64,000 nt of DNA. Origin: Phycisphaerae bacterium. Its GTDB lineage: Bacteria > Planctomycetota > Phycisphaerae > SM23-33. The notes beneath the pieces are model-generated. The model had not been told where the DNA came from, did no database searches, and saw only the letters and a program-made list of their open reading frames with translations. The number at the start of each line of letters is the position of its first letter. The stretch's first letter is position 1. Made by a program: the position numbers and the translations under genes. The DNA lies in contig WRDM01000010.1 in NCBI GenBank assembly GCA_009783465.1, positions 1 through 64,000 on the forward strand, in the 5' to 3' direction. Below are positions 1 through 9,374 of the stretch, one piece after another.

Positions 1-48
1 GGGAGCGAGGAGGGCGCCGCCCGTGGCGGTAAACGATAGGGGGGGTTG

Positions 49-101
49 GTTGGCCGTTTTGCGCTGTTTAAACAGCGAAAAACGGCAAGCCAACCCGCCA
101 C
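49..101. repeat. Near-perfect inverted repeat centred on GCTGTTTAAACAGC
   Basis: ggttggttggccgttttgcgctgtttaaacagcgaaaaacggcaagccaaccc folds on itself. Confidence 0.8.
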
Positions 102-205
102 GTCACATGAATGCGGCTGCCCTGCCCGCGACACTGCGTACGAAGTTTCTTTACTCGCCGCTTGTCATTCGTTACTCTTGACCTGTACTCGCGAGGTGAG
201 ATGTC

Positions 206-496
206 ATGCGAAAAGAGCAAGCCATTGGGATCATTCAGCAACATCAGGCGGCGCTGCGGGAGTTCCACGTGGCCAGCCTGTCCGTTTTTGGCTCGGTGGC
301 GCGAGGCGAGGCTGGGACAGAGAGTGACATTGATCTTCTCGTGACATTCGATTGTCCCGTGGGGCTGTTCGAGTTTATGAGGGTCAAGAGGTATCTTGAG
401 AACGCATTGGGTTGCCGGGTCGATCTGGTAACGCCCGATGCGCTGCGGCTGGAAATGCGGGAGCAGATTCTTCAGGAGGCTGTCCGTGTCGCCTAG
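206..496 (+). CDS. MNT-type nucleotidyltransferase, putative MntA-like antitoxin
   Basis: Motif FGSVARGEAGTESDIDLLV; followed by an overlapping HEPN gene. Confidence 0.85.
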   Translation: MRKEQAIGIIQQHQAALREFHVASLSVFGSVARGEAGTESDIDLLVTFDCPVGLFEFMRVKRYLENALGCRVDLVTPDALRLEMREQILQEAVRVA

Positions 497-830
497 AGAT
501 ACTCGACTGCGGCTGGCGGATATGCTGTTCTCCGTTGAGGCGATTCTTTCCTATACGGCGGGGATGTCGAAGGAAGAATTCTGTGCGGATCGCAAGACCG
601 TCGACGCGGTGATTCGGAATTTTGACATTGTCGGCGAGGCGTCCGCGCGTCTGCCGGACGCGATACAGGCCAAGTACCCTGGGGTGCCGTGGCGGGATAT
701 GAGTGACATGCGCAATGTCTTGGCCCATGAGTATTTTGGCGTCAGCCTGAACATGGTGTGGAAGACGATCCAGGAAGATCTGCCTCCGCTGATGTCGCAC
801 CTGCGATCCATACTGGACACCCCAGAATAA
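486..830 (+). CDS. HEPN (DUF86/HepT-like) protein, putative toxin
   Basis: RNVLAHEY matches the Rx4HxY motif; GTG start overlaps the end of the MNT gene. Confidence 0.85.
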   Translation: MSPRDTRLRLADMLFSVEAILSYTAGMSKEEFCADRKTVDAVIRNFDIVGEASARLPDAIQAKYPGVPWRDMSDMRNVLAHEYFGVSLNMVWKTIQEDLPPLMSHLRSILDTPE

Positions 831-886
831 TCAGCCGATTTTCTCTGAGGCCCCCGCGATGATTTTCGCAATTTTTCGGGAACTTT

Positions 887-1555
887 GTGGCGATCGTTTC
901 GTCTAACAATTCGGCCAAAGCAAAACCGTCGGCGACGTCAGCCGGCGCGTCGGCGTTGTCGCACGCGGCGGGCGGGGCCATTCAGTTTGAGGATGAGGCC
1001 CTCGTGGACCGCTGTCGCAAGGGCGACATGCCGGCGTTTGGGCTGCTGGTCGCGAAGTATCAGGATCGGCTGTACAATTTACTGTTTCGCATGCTCGGCA
1101 ACGCCGCCGACGCCGAGGAACTCGCCCAGGAGACGTTCCTCAAGGCGTTGGAAAACATAGGACAATTTCAAGGCGCCAGCCGATTCTACACGTGGCTGTT
1201 TCGCGTGGCGGTGAATCAGGCCATTTCGCATCGCCGCCGAGGCGGGCGGGTGAAGTTTCAAACGTTGTCCGCCCCGGAGGATGGCGACGGCCCCGGCCTG
1301 GGCGCCCGGCTTGCGGATTCCCGCGACGGCTCGCCGGCGGTGTTGGCAATGAACGCCGAGACGCGGCAGGCCGTGCTGCGGGCGCTGGAAAGTCTTGAGG
1401 AAGACTACCGCGTCGTCGTGCTGCTATGCGACGTGGAGGAGATGGACTATTCGCAAATCGCCGCGGTGCTGGATCAGCCGCTGGGAACGATCAAAAGCCG
1501 CCTGCATCGAGGCCGCTCCATGCTGCGGGCCAAATTGGCGAACCTGATTTCGTAA
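887..1555 (+). CDS. ECF RNA polymerase sigma factor
   Basis: Sigma70 region 2 (YQDRLYNLLFRMLGNAADAEELAQETFLKAL) and region 4 (DYSQIAAVLDQPLGTIKSRLHRGR). Confidence 0.93.
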   Translation: MAIVSSNNSAKAKPSATSAGASALSHAAGGAIQFEDEALVDRCRKGDMPAFGLLVAKYQDRLYNLLFRMLGNAADAEELAQETFLKALENIGQFQGASRFYTWLFRVAVNQAISHRRRGGRVKFQTLSAPEDGDGPGLGARLADSRDGSPAVLAMNAETRQAVLRALESLEEDYRVVVLLCDVEEMDYSQIAAVLDQPLGTIKSRLHRGRSMLRAKLANLIS

Positions 1556-1556
1556 C

Positions 1557-1687
1557 GTAGCACGGGCGTCTCGCCCGTGGGTAGCATGGGCATCTTGCCC
1601 ATGCAGGGTTTGACGAGACGTGCGCGCTACAGAAAACGCCACGGGCAAGATGCCCGTGGGACGCATGGGCGAGACGCCCATGCTACG
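1557..1687. repeat. Family M palindromic element (four small hairpins in a larger inverted repeat)
   Basis: cacgggcgtctcgcccgtg, gcatgggcatcttgcccatgc, ccacgggcaagatgcccgtgg, gcatgggcgagacgcccatgc. Confidence 0.9.
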
Positions 1688-1694
1688 TGATACT

Positions 1695-3320
1695 ATGACC
1701 GAACCCGCGAACATGAATGAACAGTTGTCCGCCTACCTCGACGGCGAGTTGTCCGCCGCCGAGGCGCAAGGCGTCGAAGCCGCCGTGGCCGCCGACGCGG
1801 CGCTCGCCCGTGAACTGGAGCGGCTGCGGGCCGCTCGCGAGTTCGTCCGGAGGCTGCCTCGCGAGCAGGCGCCCGACGATTTCGCCATGCGCGTGATGGC
1901 CCAGGCCGAACGGGCGGCGCTGCTCTGGCAGACGCCCGCCCAACCGCCGACGCGGCGCTGGCTGCGACCGTCGACCGTGGCCGCCGCCGCCATGCTCGTG
2001 CTGGCCGCCGCATTGGCTGCCGGCATCGTGCTCTACCCGAGCCTGTTCTCTCAGCAACCCTCGCGACGCGTCACCACGAACTCCCCCGCCACCCAGCCGG
2101 CCGCCGTGCTCTCGTGGAACAAATCGCACGAGGCCGACCTGGCCGAGCCGCTGGAACGCGAACCGCTGGCCATGGCACGCAACGCGTACCCGGGTGATGT
2201 CACCAAAGACCTGCGTTCGGGCAGCGACGCGAAGGCGGAGGCGAAACAGTGGCCTGAGGAATTCGCCGACATCCAGGACATGCCCGCGACGTTCCCCTTC
2301 GACGACCGGGCGAGCACGCCGTCCGTGACGATGAGATCGGGCGGCAAACCGGCGACCAACGCATTCACCCAGATCATCGACGGCGGCACGGTGGAGGTGG
2401 CCATCGTGAATCCCCACGAAGCCGACGGCAACACGAACCGCATAAACGAGAAGCAAGCCCTCGACAAACAGGCCGCCGAACGCCTGGCCGACTCCCTTTT
2501 CGAACACGACGCCGACATCGCCGAGTCGGAGTCCGATGCCGACGTCATGGAAACGCTCGGCGATGCCCTGGCCATGCTGATCTCCACCGACAACGTCGCG
2601 CAGACGCGGGAACATGTGGAGAAAATTTTCGCCGACAACGGGGCCGTGCGATTGGCCGCCCTGCCTCTGGACGCGCCGTCGCTGCCGCCGGGGATCGAGC
2701 AGAACCTATCGAATCACAAGCAATACAGCAACACGATGCTCCAGCGTTCCCGGACGGGCGAGTCGCCCGTGGACGTGGTGGTCGTGCAGGCCTACGCGAC
2801 GCCGGCGCAGGCCCAGGCCATCGCCAAAGACCTCGACGAACTCCGCCGTGCACAGCCCACGCCCCAGCGTCCGATCGAGGAAACCCGCGACCGACACGAC
2901 CACTACCTCGCGTGGGCGTCGATGAACTATCGGTTCCAGAATCAACTCCGGGCCGAGAATCTGTCGCGAAATCAGTCGCAATTCCAGGCCCAGGAAATGG
3001 ACGAATCCAACGCCTTCGCCCGTCTCGGAATTCACGACGGCGATGCGCTGAACCAGGCCGCGATGAACCCACTTGCGTTGAACAACACGCGACATTCGCA
3101 GGCCGACCAGCAGGCCTCGCGGGGAAAATTGTCCGACGACGACTCCGCCGCCCCGCCCACGCCGATCGAGGCGCCGAAATCGCAATCCGTGCCCGCGACG
3201 ACGCAACCCGCCGACAACCAACTCCAACGCGTGCTCGTCACGGTCGAATACCGACCCCTCCCCCGAGCCGCCGTCACCACACGCCCAGCAAACGAAGCCA
3301 CCTCGCAGGAAACAAAGTGA
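1695..3320 (+). CDS. Anti-sigma factor-like membrane protein with long variable C-terminal region
   Basis: N-terminus MNEQLSAYLDGELSAAEAQGVEAAV..., TM AAAAMLVLAAALAAGIVLY, directly after ECF sigma. Confidence 0.75.
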   Translation: MTEPANMNEQLSAYLDGELSAAEAQGVEAAVAADAALARELERLRAAREFVRRLPREQAPDDFAMRVMAQAERAALLWQTPAQPPTRRWLRPSTVAAAAMLVLAAALAAGIVLYPSLFSQQPSRRVTTNSPATQPAAVLSWNKSHEADLAEPLEREPLAMARNAYPGDVTKDLRSGSDAKAEAKQWPEEFADIQDMPATFPFDDRASTPSVTMRSGGKPATNAFTQIIDGGTVEVAIVNPHEADGNTNRINEKQALDKQAAERLADSLFEHDADIAESESDADVMETLGDALAMLISTDNVAQTREHVEKIFADNGAVRLAALPLDAPSLPPGIEQNLSNHKQYSNTMLQRSRTGESPVDVVVVQAYATPAQAQAIAKDLDELRRAQPTPQRPIEETRDRHDHYLAWASMNYRFQNQLRAENLSRNQSQFQAQEMDESNAFARLGIHDGDALNQAAMNPLALNNTRHSQADQQASRGKLSDDDSAAPPTPIEAPKSQSVPATTQPADNQLQRVLVTVEYRPLPRAAVTTRPANEATSQETK

Positions 3321-3324
3321 TGTC

Positions 3325-3558
3325 GATATGGCTCCGCCTGTTTGCGTTGTAGGACGATCCTGTCGGCACATATACGTTTACATGACTTCGCGAAGACCGA
3401 GCGGGATTACACGGATTAACGGATTACAAGATTACCGTATGGAACGAATAATCCTTAAATCCTCTAATCCGCGTAATCCCGCTCGGTCTTCGCGAAATCG
3501 GAATGATGCACGTTTATCCGACAAGGTCGTCCTATAGCGCAAACTGGCAAGCCATATC
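3325..3558. repeat. Inverted repeat with GGATTANN octamer arms (family G) inside R-like outer arms
   Basis: gatatggct..gtttgcg..gtaggacga / tcgtcctat..cgcaaac..gccatatc; inner gggattacacggattaacggattacaagatta vs taatccttaaatcctctaatccgcgtaatccc. Confidence 0.85.
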
Positions 3559-3613
3559 ACCATCTCCTCTTCGCCTTGCCTGAACTCCTCGGGGTGGGTA
3601 TGCTTTGCGTGTC

Positions 3614-4324
3614 ATGACAACGCCCCAACATCTTGCCGGGAATTTGCTGCGGGTTCGCGAGAGCATCGCGGCCGCGTGTGGCCGTGCGCGGCGGGATCCG
3701 CGCGACGTGACGATGGTGGCGGTGACGAAAACCGCGTCCGTCGAAGCCATTCGTGCGCTGGTGGATCTTGGCGTGGACGATCTGGGCGAAAGTCGCGTCC
3801 AGCAGTTGCAGGAGCGTGCGGCGGAGTTGGCTGCCCTGCCAGGGCGTGCGGTGCGGTGGCACATGATCGGGCACTTGCAGCGGAATAAAATCAAGGCCGT
3901 CCTCGACGCGGGCGTGGAGAGCTTTCACAGCGTGGACTCGTTGCGTCTGGCGGAGGAGTTGAACGAGCGGGCCGAGCGGATGGGCAAGCGGCTGTCGCTG
4001 ATGATCCAGGTGAACTGTTCGCGCGAGCCGCAGAAATTCGGCGTGGCGGTGGGGGCGGCGACGTTCCTTGCCGAAATGCTCGCGTCGCTCAAGCACGTTC
4101 GGCTGACGGGGCTGATGACGATGGGGCCGCTGTCGGACGATCCCGAGGCGTCGCGTCCGTCGTTCGCCCGGCTGCGGGAGTTGATGGACGACATGCACCG
4201 CGACGGCATCGGCGGGCCCGAACTTCGCCACCTGTCGATGGGCATGAGCCACGACCACGCCGTCGCCATCGAGGAAGGCGCGACCATCGTGCGGATCGGC
4301 TCGGCGCTGTTTGCAGGCTGTTAG
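3614..4324 (+). CDS. yggS: YggS/PROSC family PLP homeostasis protein
   Basis: VAVTKTASVEAIRALVDLGVDDLGESRVQQ, WHMIGHLQRNK, GLMTMGP, LSMGMSHDHAVAIEEGATIVRIGSALF. Confidence 0.92.
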   Translation: MTTPQHLAGNLLRVRESIAAACGRARRDPRDVTMVAVTKTASVEAIRALVDLGVDDLGESRVQQLQERAAELAALPGRAVRWHMIGHLQRNKIKAVLDAGVESFHSVDSLRLAEELNERAERMGKRLSLMIQVNCSREPQKFGVAVGAATFLAEMLASLKHVRLTGLMTMGPLSDDPEASRPSFARLRELMDDMHRDGIGGPELRHLSMGMSHDHAVAIEEGATIVRIGSALFAGC

Positions 4325-4563
4325 ACGGTTAGCAGGACGAACGCATGTGCATTAATCGATTTGTCGCGTGACCTTCGCATTCCGGCGTAACTGGCCGCAG
4401 GCCCTGCCAGTTTGCGTTTCAAGTTGTTGTGACAAACAAAACGTTTGTCGCACACCACGTTCTACAACGCAAAATGGCAGGGCCTGCGGCCAGTCACGCC
4501 TGAATGCGAAGGTTGTGAAAAAAAGGAATATACATGCAGATGTCTTGTCTAACAGCCTAACAG
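4318..4563. repeat. Family R inverted repeat (TTAG-containing arms, GGCCnCAGGCCCTGCCAGTTTGCG core)
   Basis: ctgttagacggttag / ctaacagcctaacag outer arms; ctggccgcaggccctgccagtttgcg / cgcaaaatggcagggcctgcggccag inner arms. Confidence 0.85.
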
Positions 4564-4623
4564 TCTTTCGCCCCACGACCCTTCCGTACTACAATGATGT
4601 AAGCAGAACGTGAGGCGGCAATC

Positions 4624-5265
4624 GTGGCCGAGATCAGTGTGAAACACGCGGACGAAACAGCGCAGCCCGACGACAGCGAACTGCTGCGTCGTTACCTTGA
4701 CGGCGACGCGGATTCGTTTGCCGCGCTGATGGAGCGGTATCGCAAGGAGTTGTACAATTTCCTGGTCCGTTTCACGGGCGACGCGGCCTTGGCGGAGGAT
4801 GTCTTCCAGGAGGCGTTTTTGCAGTTGCACATTTCGGCGGGGGCGTTCGATTCCAGCCGGCGTCTCAAGCCGTGGCTGTTCACGATCGCCGCCAACAAGG
4901 CCCGCGACGCGATGCGAAGCCGCTGGCGCCGCCAGGCCGCCCCGCTGGACGCGACCGTCGGACGCGGCGAGGGCGACCGCATCAGCTACGCCGACCTTAT
5001 GCCCGCACAAATTCCTTCGCCCGACGACGCCATGATGAACCTTGAGATACGGCAGGCCGTACAAAAAATAGTCGATAAGATGCCGGAGAATCTCCGCGTC
5101 GTTTTGCTGCTGAGTTACTTTCACGATTTTCCGTACAAGGAGATCGCGGACATATTGAACGTGCCCCTGGGGACCGTAAAATCGCGCCTGCACGCGGCCG
5201 TGAGACATTTTGCCAAAGCGTGGAAGGCGACGGCGGAAGCGATAGGTGATGAACGCGAAACATAA
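4624..5265 (+). CDS. ECF RNA polymerase sigma factor
   Basis: Region 2 YNFLVRFTGDAALAEDVFQEAFLQLH, region 4 FPYKEIADILNVPLGTVKSRLHAAV. Confidence 0.93.
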   Translation: MAEISVKHADETAQPDDSELLRRYLDGDADSFAALMERYRKELYNFLVRFTGDAALAEDVFQEAFLQLHISAGAFDSSRRLKPWLFTIAANKARDAMRSRWRRQAAPLDATVGRGEGDRISYADLMPAQIPSPDDAMMNLEIRQAVQKIVDKMPENLRVVLLLSYFHDFPYKEIADILNVPLGTVKSRLHAAVRHFAKAWKATAEAIGDERET

Positions 5266-6241
5266 CGACGAAACGTTGTTGATTGATTTTCATCTTCGCC
5301 GGCTCGACGAGCCGCACGCGCATGAGGTACGGCGTCGGGTGGAGGAGGACGCCGCGTTCGCGTCCGCGTCGCGGGACGTTGCCCATGCGCTGGGCGCGGT
5401 GAATCTGCTGCCCGAACGCGAACCGCCCGCCGACCTCGTCGCCCGCACGATGGCGCGAATCGCCCAGGCCAAACAGGACGACGACGTGGTCGCCGACGAG
5501 GAGACCGCCAGGCCGCTGTACCGCCCGACGTTTTCGCTGCGCGAAGGGGTGTTCGTGGCGGCGTCGCTGCTGATTATCGTGAGCATTTTCGTGCCCTCCA
5601 TGATGGAGGCCAAACACGCCGGTCGGGCCAGGCTCTGCCGCGCGAACATCGGGCAGATCGGCACGGGCATCCAGGAATTCGCCTCCGCCCACGACGGTTT
5701 GCTCCCCTCGGCCGGCGGAAACACGCGCTGGCTCCCAGGCCGCGAACAGGGCGGCGGGAACTCCCGCGCGCTCTTCCTGCTGGTACAGGGCAAGTACGTG
5801 CCGCAGACGCGGTTCCTCTGCCCGGCCGCCGAGTCGGGCCAACCGTACCAGATCACCGCGGACATGGAGGATTTTCCCGGCCATCGCAACATCCACTACA
5901 GCTACCAGCACACCGTGGGGACCCAGCGTCTCAGCCGGGAGGACCCCAACCTAGTGAACGTCGCCTCGGAAATGGTGATCCTCGCCGACGCGACGCCGTT
6001 TTATCGCAACCGGACGTTCCGGGCCGACGACCCCGACAGCGCCCTCAGCGACAATCACAACCGCACGGGCCAAAACGTGCTCTACTTGGACACGCACGTC
6101 GGCTGGACCACCCGCCCGCAGGCGGGCGTCAAGGGCGACCACATCTATCTCGCCGAGGGGATCTACACCTATTCCGGCGACGAAACACCCACCAGCCCAA
6201 CCGACACATTTCTCCTGCCGGCCCACTGCGGAGAGGAGTAG
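5249..6241 (+). CDS. Putative anti-sigma factor with pseudopilin/DUF1559-like TM and C-terminal region
   Basis: Overlaps the ECF sigma gene; SLREGVFVAASLLIIVSIFVPSMMEAKHAGRARLCRANIGQIGTGIQEFASAHDGLLP; GQNVLYLDTHVGW. Confidence 0.65.
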   Translation: MNAKHNDETLLIDFHLRRLDEPHAHEVRRRVEEDAAFASASRDVAHALGAVNLLPEREPPADLVARTMARIAQAKQDDDVVADEETARPLYRPTFSLREGVFVAASLLIIVSIFVPSMMEAKHAGRARLCRANIGQIGTGIQEFASAHDGLLPSAGGNTRWLPGREQGGGNSRALFLLVQGKYVPQTRFLCPAAESGQPYQITADMEDFPGHRNIHYSYQHTVGTQRLSREDPNLVNVASEMVILADATPFYRNRTFRADDPDSALSDNHNRTGQNVLYLDTHVGWTTRPQAGVKGDHIYLAEGIYTYSGDETPTSPTDTFLLPAHCGEE

Positions 6242-6329
6242 GCGCGGCTGGCGGACTGATCAGGCTTTCCGTTCTGGTGGCGCGGGCAGGGCAAACGCAG
6301 GTGTATTTTCCGATTCTTCGTGTGATCGT

Positions 6330-6463
6330 CCTGTTCAGGCGTATCTGGCCACAGGCCCTGCCAGTTTGCGTTGTCGATCGTTGTGATAAACGAAGCGTTC
6401 CGTCGCTCACCACGTCTTACAACGCAAACTGGCAGGGCCTGTGGCCAGATACGCCTGAACAGG
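6330..6463. repeat. Family R inverted repeat
   Basis: cctgttcaggcgtatctggccacaggccctgccagtttgcgttgt ... acaacgcaaactggcagggcctgtggccagatacgcctgaacagg. Confidence 0.95.
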
Positions 6464-6771
6464 AATTCCGTGCGAAAGAGGAATGAGCATGCGTTTATTC
6501 TGTTCACGCACGAGGACGGAAATTCCCGAGGCGAGCACGTCAAAATTTTCCGAAAACCTGAAATAGTCATTGAAACAGCCATTCCAAACGCTTATACACA
6601 TGGCGTTATCGTTGTTTCAGAGCGAAGCGCGACAGCGCCGGCGGGCCAGCGGAGGCTGGGCCGGGGTGATGGTACTCGCGTGGCGTCAATCAGGCGAGAA
6701 TGCTCGAAGTTCCCTGTCAGGGTGACGGGGGCGTCTGGGCATTCGGAATGGATCCATCGGAAAAGGGAATC

Positions 6772-7278
6772 ATGAGTAAAATTCTTATGCTGTCTGTGGT
6801 ATCAATGGTTGTCTTTTCCGGGTGCGCGTCCATCATATGCGGCGCGAGGAAGGATGTCAGAATCACCAGTTCGCCCGAGGCGGCCAGTGTGGTGATTTAT
6901 GACCGCAACGAGATGAAAGTATGGGAAGCCTCCACGCCCACCGTCGCCAGCTTGAAGCGTGGGAACGGCTTTTTCCGCGGCGCGTCGTACCGTGTTGAAA
7001 TCTCGGCCGACGACTTCGAAACCCAGGCCATCCACATCAAGCCGGTGTTGAACGGCTGGTATTTCGGCAACCTTCTGCTCGGCGGGCTGATCGGCATGGT
7101 GATTGTCGACCCGATCTCCGGCGCCATGTGGACGCTAAGCCCGGATGAAACGAACATCGCCCTGACGGAAGATCTGTCCTTCGACCGCAACGGGGATGCG
7201 GACAGGATTCACGTGGTGCTGAGAAAACAGATTCCCGACGACGTGTTCAATACTCTGAAACTGGTCAGGCTCAACTGA
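6772..7278 (+). CDS. PEGA-domain-like lipoprotein
   Basis: Lipobox FSGCAS; VRITSSPEAASVVIYD...STPTVASLKRG. Confidence 0.6.
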   Translation: MSKILMLSVVSMVVFSGCASIICGARKDVRITSSPEAASVVIYDRNEMKVWEASTPTVASLKRGNGFFRGASYRVEISADDFETQAIHIKPVLNGWYFGNLLLGGLIGMVIVDPISGAMWTLSPDETNIALTEDLSFDRNGDADRIHVVLRKQIPDDVFNTLKLVRLN

Positions 7279-7279
7279 C

Positions 7280-7762
7280 ATGCGAGGCCATACGAACCGA
7301 CTGGGGCGGGCCGCGGTCGCGATGGGGATGTTGGCGGCGTTGCTGTTCCTGGCGACGGGGTGTGTCGCGACGGTTCCGCTCGAGTCGGCGGCAACGGATG
7401 CCGAAAGCAAGCGGTTTCAGGGTCCTTCGGGCGGCATGGCCGGCGTGTATATTTTCCGCGTGCATACCTATGCGGGGTGCGCGCTGAAAAAAACGGTGAG
7501 CGTCGATCATGGGATGCTGGGGGAAACGGCGCCCGGAACGTACTTCTACACGGAGGTGGAACCCGGGTCGCACCTCATCACGACGCAAGCCGAATTCGAC
7601 GATGTCAGCATACGTTTTGAAGCCGAGGAGGGGGAGCTTTACTTCTTCGAACAGCACATCGTCATGGGCGTAGTCGTCTGGAGCGCGGATATTCGCCCCG
7701 TCCACGCGGAGAGCGGCAAGACGGGAGTGCGGTCGTGCCGGCAGGCCAGAGCCTTGCGGTAG
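7280..7762 (+). CDS. DUF2846-like lipoprotein
   Basis: Lipobox LATGCV; AGVYIFRVHTYAGC...GTYFYTEVEPGSHLI. Confidence 0.6.
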   Translation: MRGHTNRLGRAAVAMGMLAALLFLATGCVATVPLESAATDAESKRFQGPSGGMAGVYIFRVHTYAGCALKKTVSVDHGMLGETAPGTYFYTEVEPGSHLITTQAEFDDVSIRFEAEEGELYFFEQHIVMGVVVWSADIRPVHAESGKTGVRSCRQARALR

Positions 7763-7883
7763 AACAACGCATCGGGGGCGCGCCTGAAGTCCACAGTTTT
7801 TTGTGAAAATTCAACCACACCCACATCCATACGCCTCGCATGAAAGGTTCGCGGCGGCTTCGCCTTTGCAGTACAATATCCCC

Positions 7884-9242
7884 GTGGATTTATTCAAGCA
7901 ACTGGAGGTGTCGGCGGTGGCGGCGCATGCGCCGTTGGCGGTTCGCATGCGCCCGCGGACGCTGGAGGAGTTTTGCGGGCAGGAGGCGTTTCTGGGCGAG
8001 GGGCGGATGTTGCGGCGGATGATTCAGGCGGGGCGGCTGACGAGCGTGGTGTTTTTCGGGCCTCCCGGAAGCGGCAAGACGACGCTGGCGAACGTGATCG
8101 CGAGGCATTTCGATTGTGAGTTTCATCAGGTCAACGCGGCCAGTGCGTCGGTGAAGGAGGTTCGCGAGATCATCGACGGCGCGCGGGCGTTGCTGGCGTC
8201 GAGCGGGCGGCGGACCGTGTTGTTTATCGACGAGTTGCACCGGTTCAATCGCGCCCAGCAGGACGTGCTGCTCAACGACGTGGAGATCGGCACGATCATT
8301 CTGATCGCGGCCACTACGGAGAATCCGTTTTTTTCCATCAATTCGCCGCTGCTGTCGCGGTCGACAGTGTTCGAGTTCACGGCGTTGTTGGAGGCGGATG
8401 TTGTCGCGTTGCTGCGTCGGGCGTTGTCGGATCACGAGCGAGGCCTGGGGCGGTTTGATGTGCGGGCGACGGACGAGGCGTTGCTGCATTTGGCGACGGT
8501 GTGCGACGGCGACGCGCGGCGGGCGTTGACGGCGTTGGAGGTGGGCGTGCTCAGTCAGGCCGCCCGCGCGGCGGCGGGGGGCGAGGGCGTGGTGTTCGAC
8601 TTGCCGATCGCGCAGGAGTCGATTCAGCAGAAGGCGTTGCAATACGATCAGGCGGGCGAGGGGCATTACGACACGATTTCGGCGTTCATCAAGTCGATGC
8701 GTGGCAGCGATCCCGACGCGACGGTGTATTGGCTGGCGAAGATGCTGGTGGCGGGCGAGGATCCGATGTTTATCGCCAGGCGGATTGCGATTTTGGCGAG
8801 CGAGGACATCGGCAATGCGGATCCGCGCGCGATCAGCGTCGCGGCGGCGGCGTATGAGATCGTGCATCGCATCGGAATGCCCGAGGGCCAGTTGACGCTC
8901 GCGCAGGCGGCGATTTACATGGCCTGCGCCCCCAAGAGCAACCGCTCGGCGGCGGCGATCTGGGAAGCGACCGCCGACGTGAAGAACAACCGCACAGCCG
9001 CCGTGCCCAAGCATTTACGCAACGCCCCGCACTCGGGGATGAAGTCGCTTGGCTACGGTGTGGGGTATCAGTACAGTCACGAATTCGCCGGCGGCGTAAG
9101 CCCGGACCAGGATTACCTCGGCGTGGATCGGCAGTATTATCAGCCGACCGACCGCGGCTATGAGAAGCACATCAAGGAGTACCTGGATTGGGCGGCGAAA
9201 ATGCGGGAGGATGGGAAGCAGGGTGGGGCCAAGCCCGAATGA
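7884..9242 (+). CDS. rarA: Replication-associated recombination protein A (MgsA/RarA ATPase)
   Basis: RPRTLEEFCGQ, FFGPPGSGKTTLANVIA, FIDELHRFNRAQQDVLL, IAATTENPFFSINSPLLSRS. Confidence 0.95.
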   Translation: MDLFKQLEVSAVAAHAPLAVRMRPRTLEEFCGQEAFLGEGRMLRRMIQAGRLTSVVFFGPPGSGKTTLANVIARHFDCEFHQVNAASASVKEVREIIDGARALLASSGRRTVLFIDELHRFNRAQQDVLLNDVEIGTIILIAATTENPFFSINSPLLSRSTVFEFTALLEADVVALLRRALSDHERGLGRFDVRATDEALLHLATVCDGDARRALTALEVGVLSQAARAAAGGEGVVFDLPIAQESIQQKALQYDQAGEGHYDTISAFIKSMRGSDPDATVYWLAKMLVAGEDPMFIARRIAILASEDIGNADPRAISVAAAAYEIVHRIGMPEGQLTLAQAAIYMACAPKSNRSAAAIWEATADVKNNRTAAVPKHLRNAPHSGMKSLGYGVGYQYSHEFAGGVSPDQDYLGVDRQYYQPTDRGYEKHIKEYLDWAAKMREDGKQGGAKPE

Positions 9243-9369
9243 CGAAGCCCGAATTCCGAAACAATGACGAAGTCCGAATGATCGAATGATGTGGCCATGC
9301 CACGCGATGAGTCGGAACACAAACCATTCGTCATTGATTCGTCATTCGGGTTTCGTCATTCGGGCTTCG
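9238..9369. repeat. Family S inverted repeat (TTCGTCATTCGGG-type units), convergent gap
   Basis: cgaatgacgaagcccgaattccgaaac...cgtcattgattcgtcattcgggtttcgtcattcgggcttcg. Confidence 0.8.
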
Positions 9370-9374
9370 AACAA

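Noticed and set aside
4368-4613. ORFs translated from R/B/C/E repeats (e.g. 4368-4613, 6371-6775, 40407-41033, 46884-47936, 61122-61601)
   Set aside because: Their sequence is explained by the palindromic repeats; symmetrical peptides appear on both strands and no SD/codon signal supports them.
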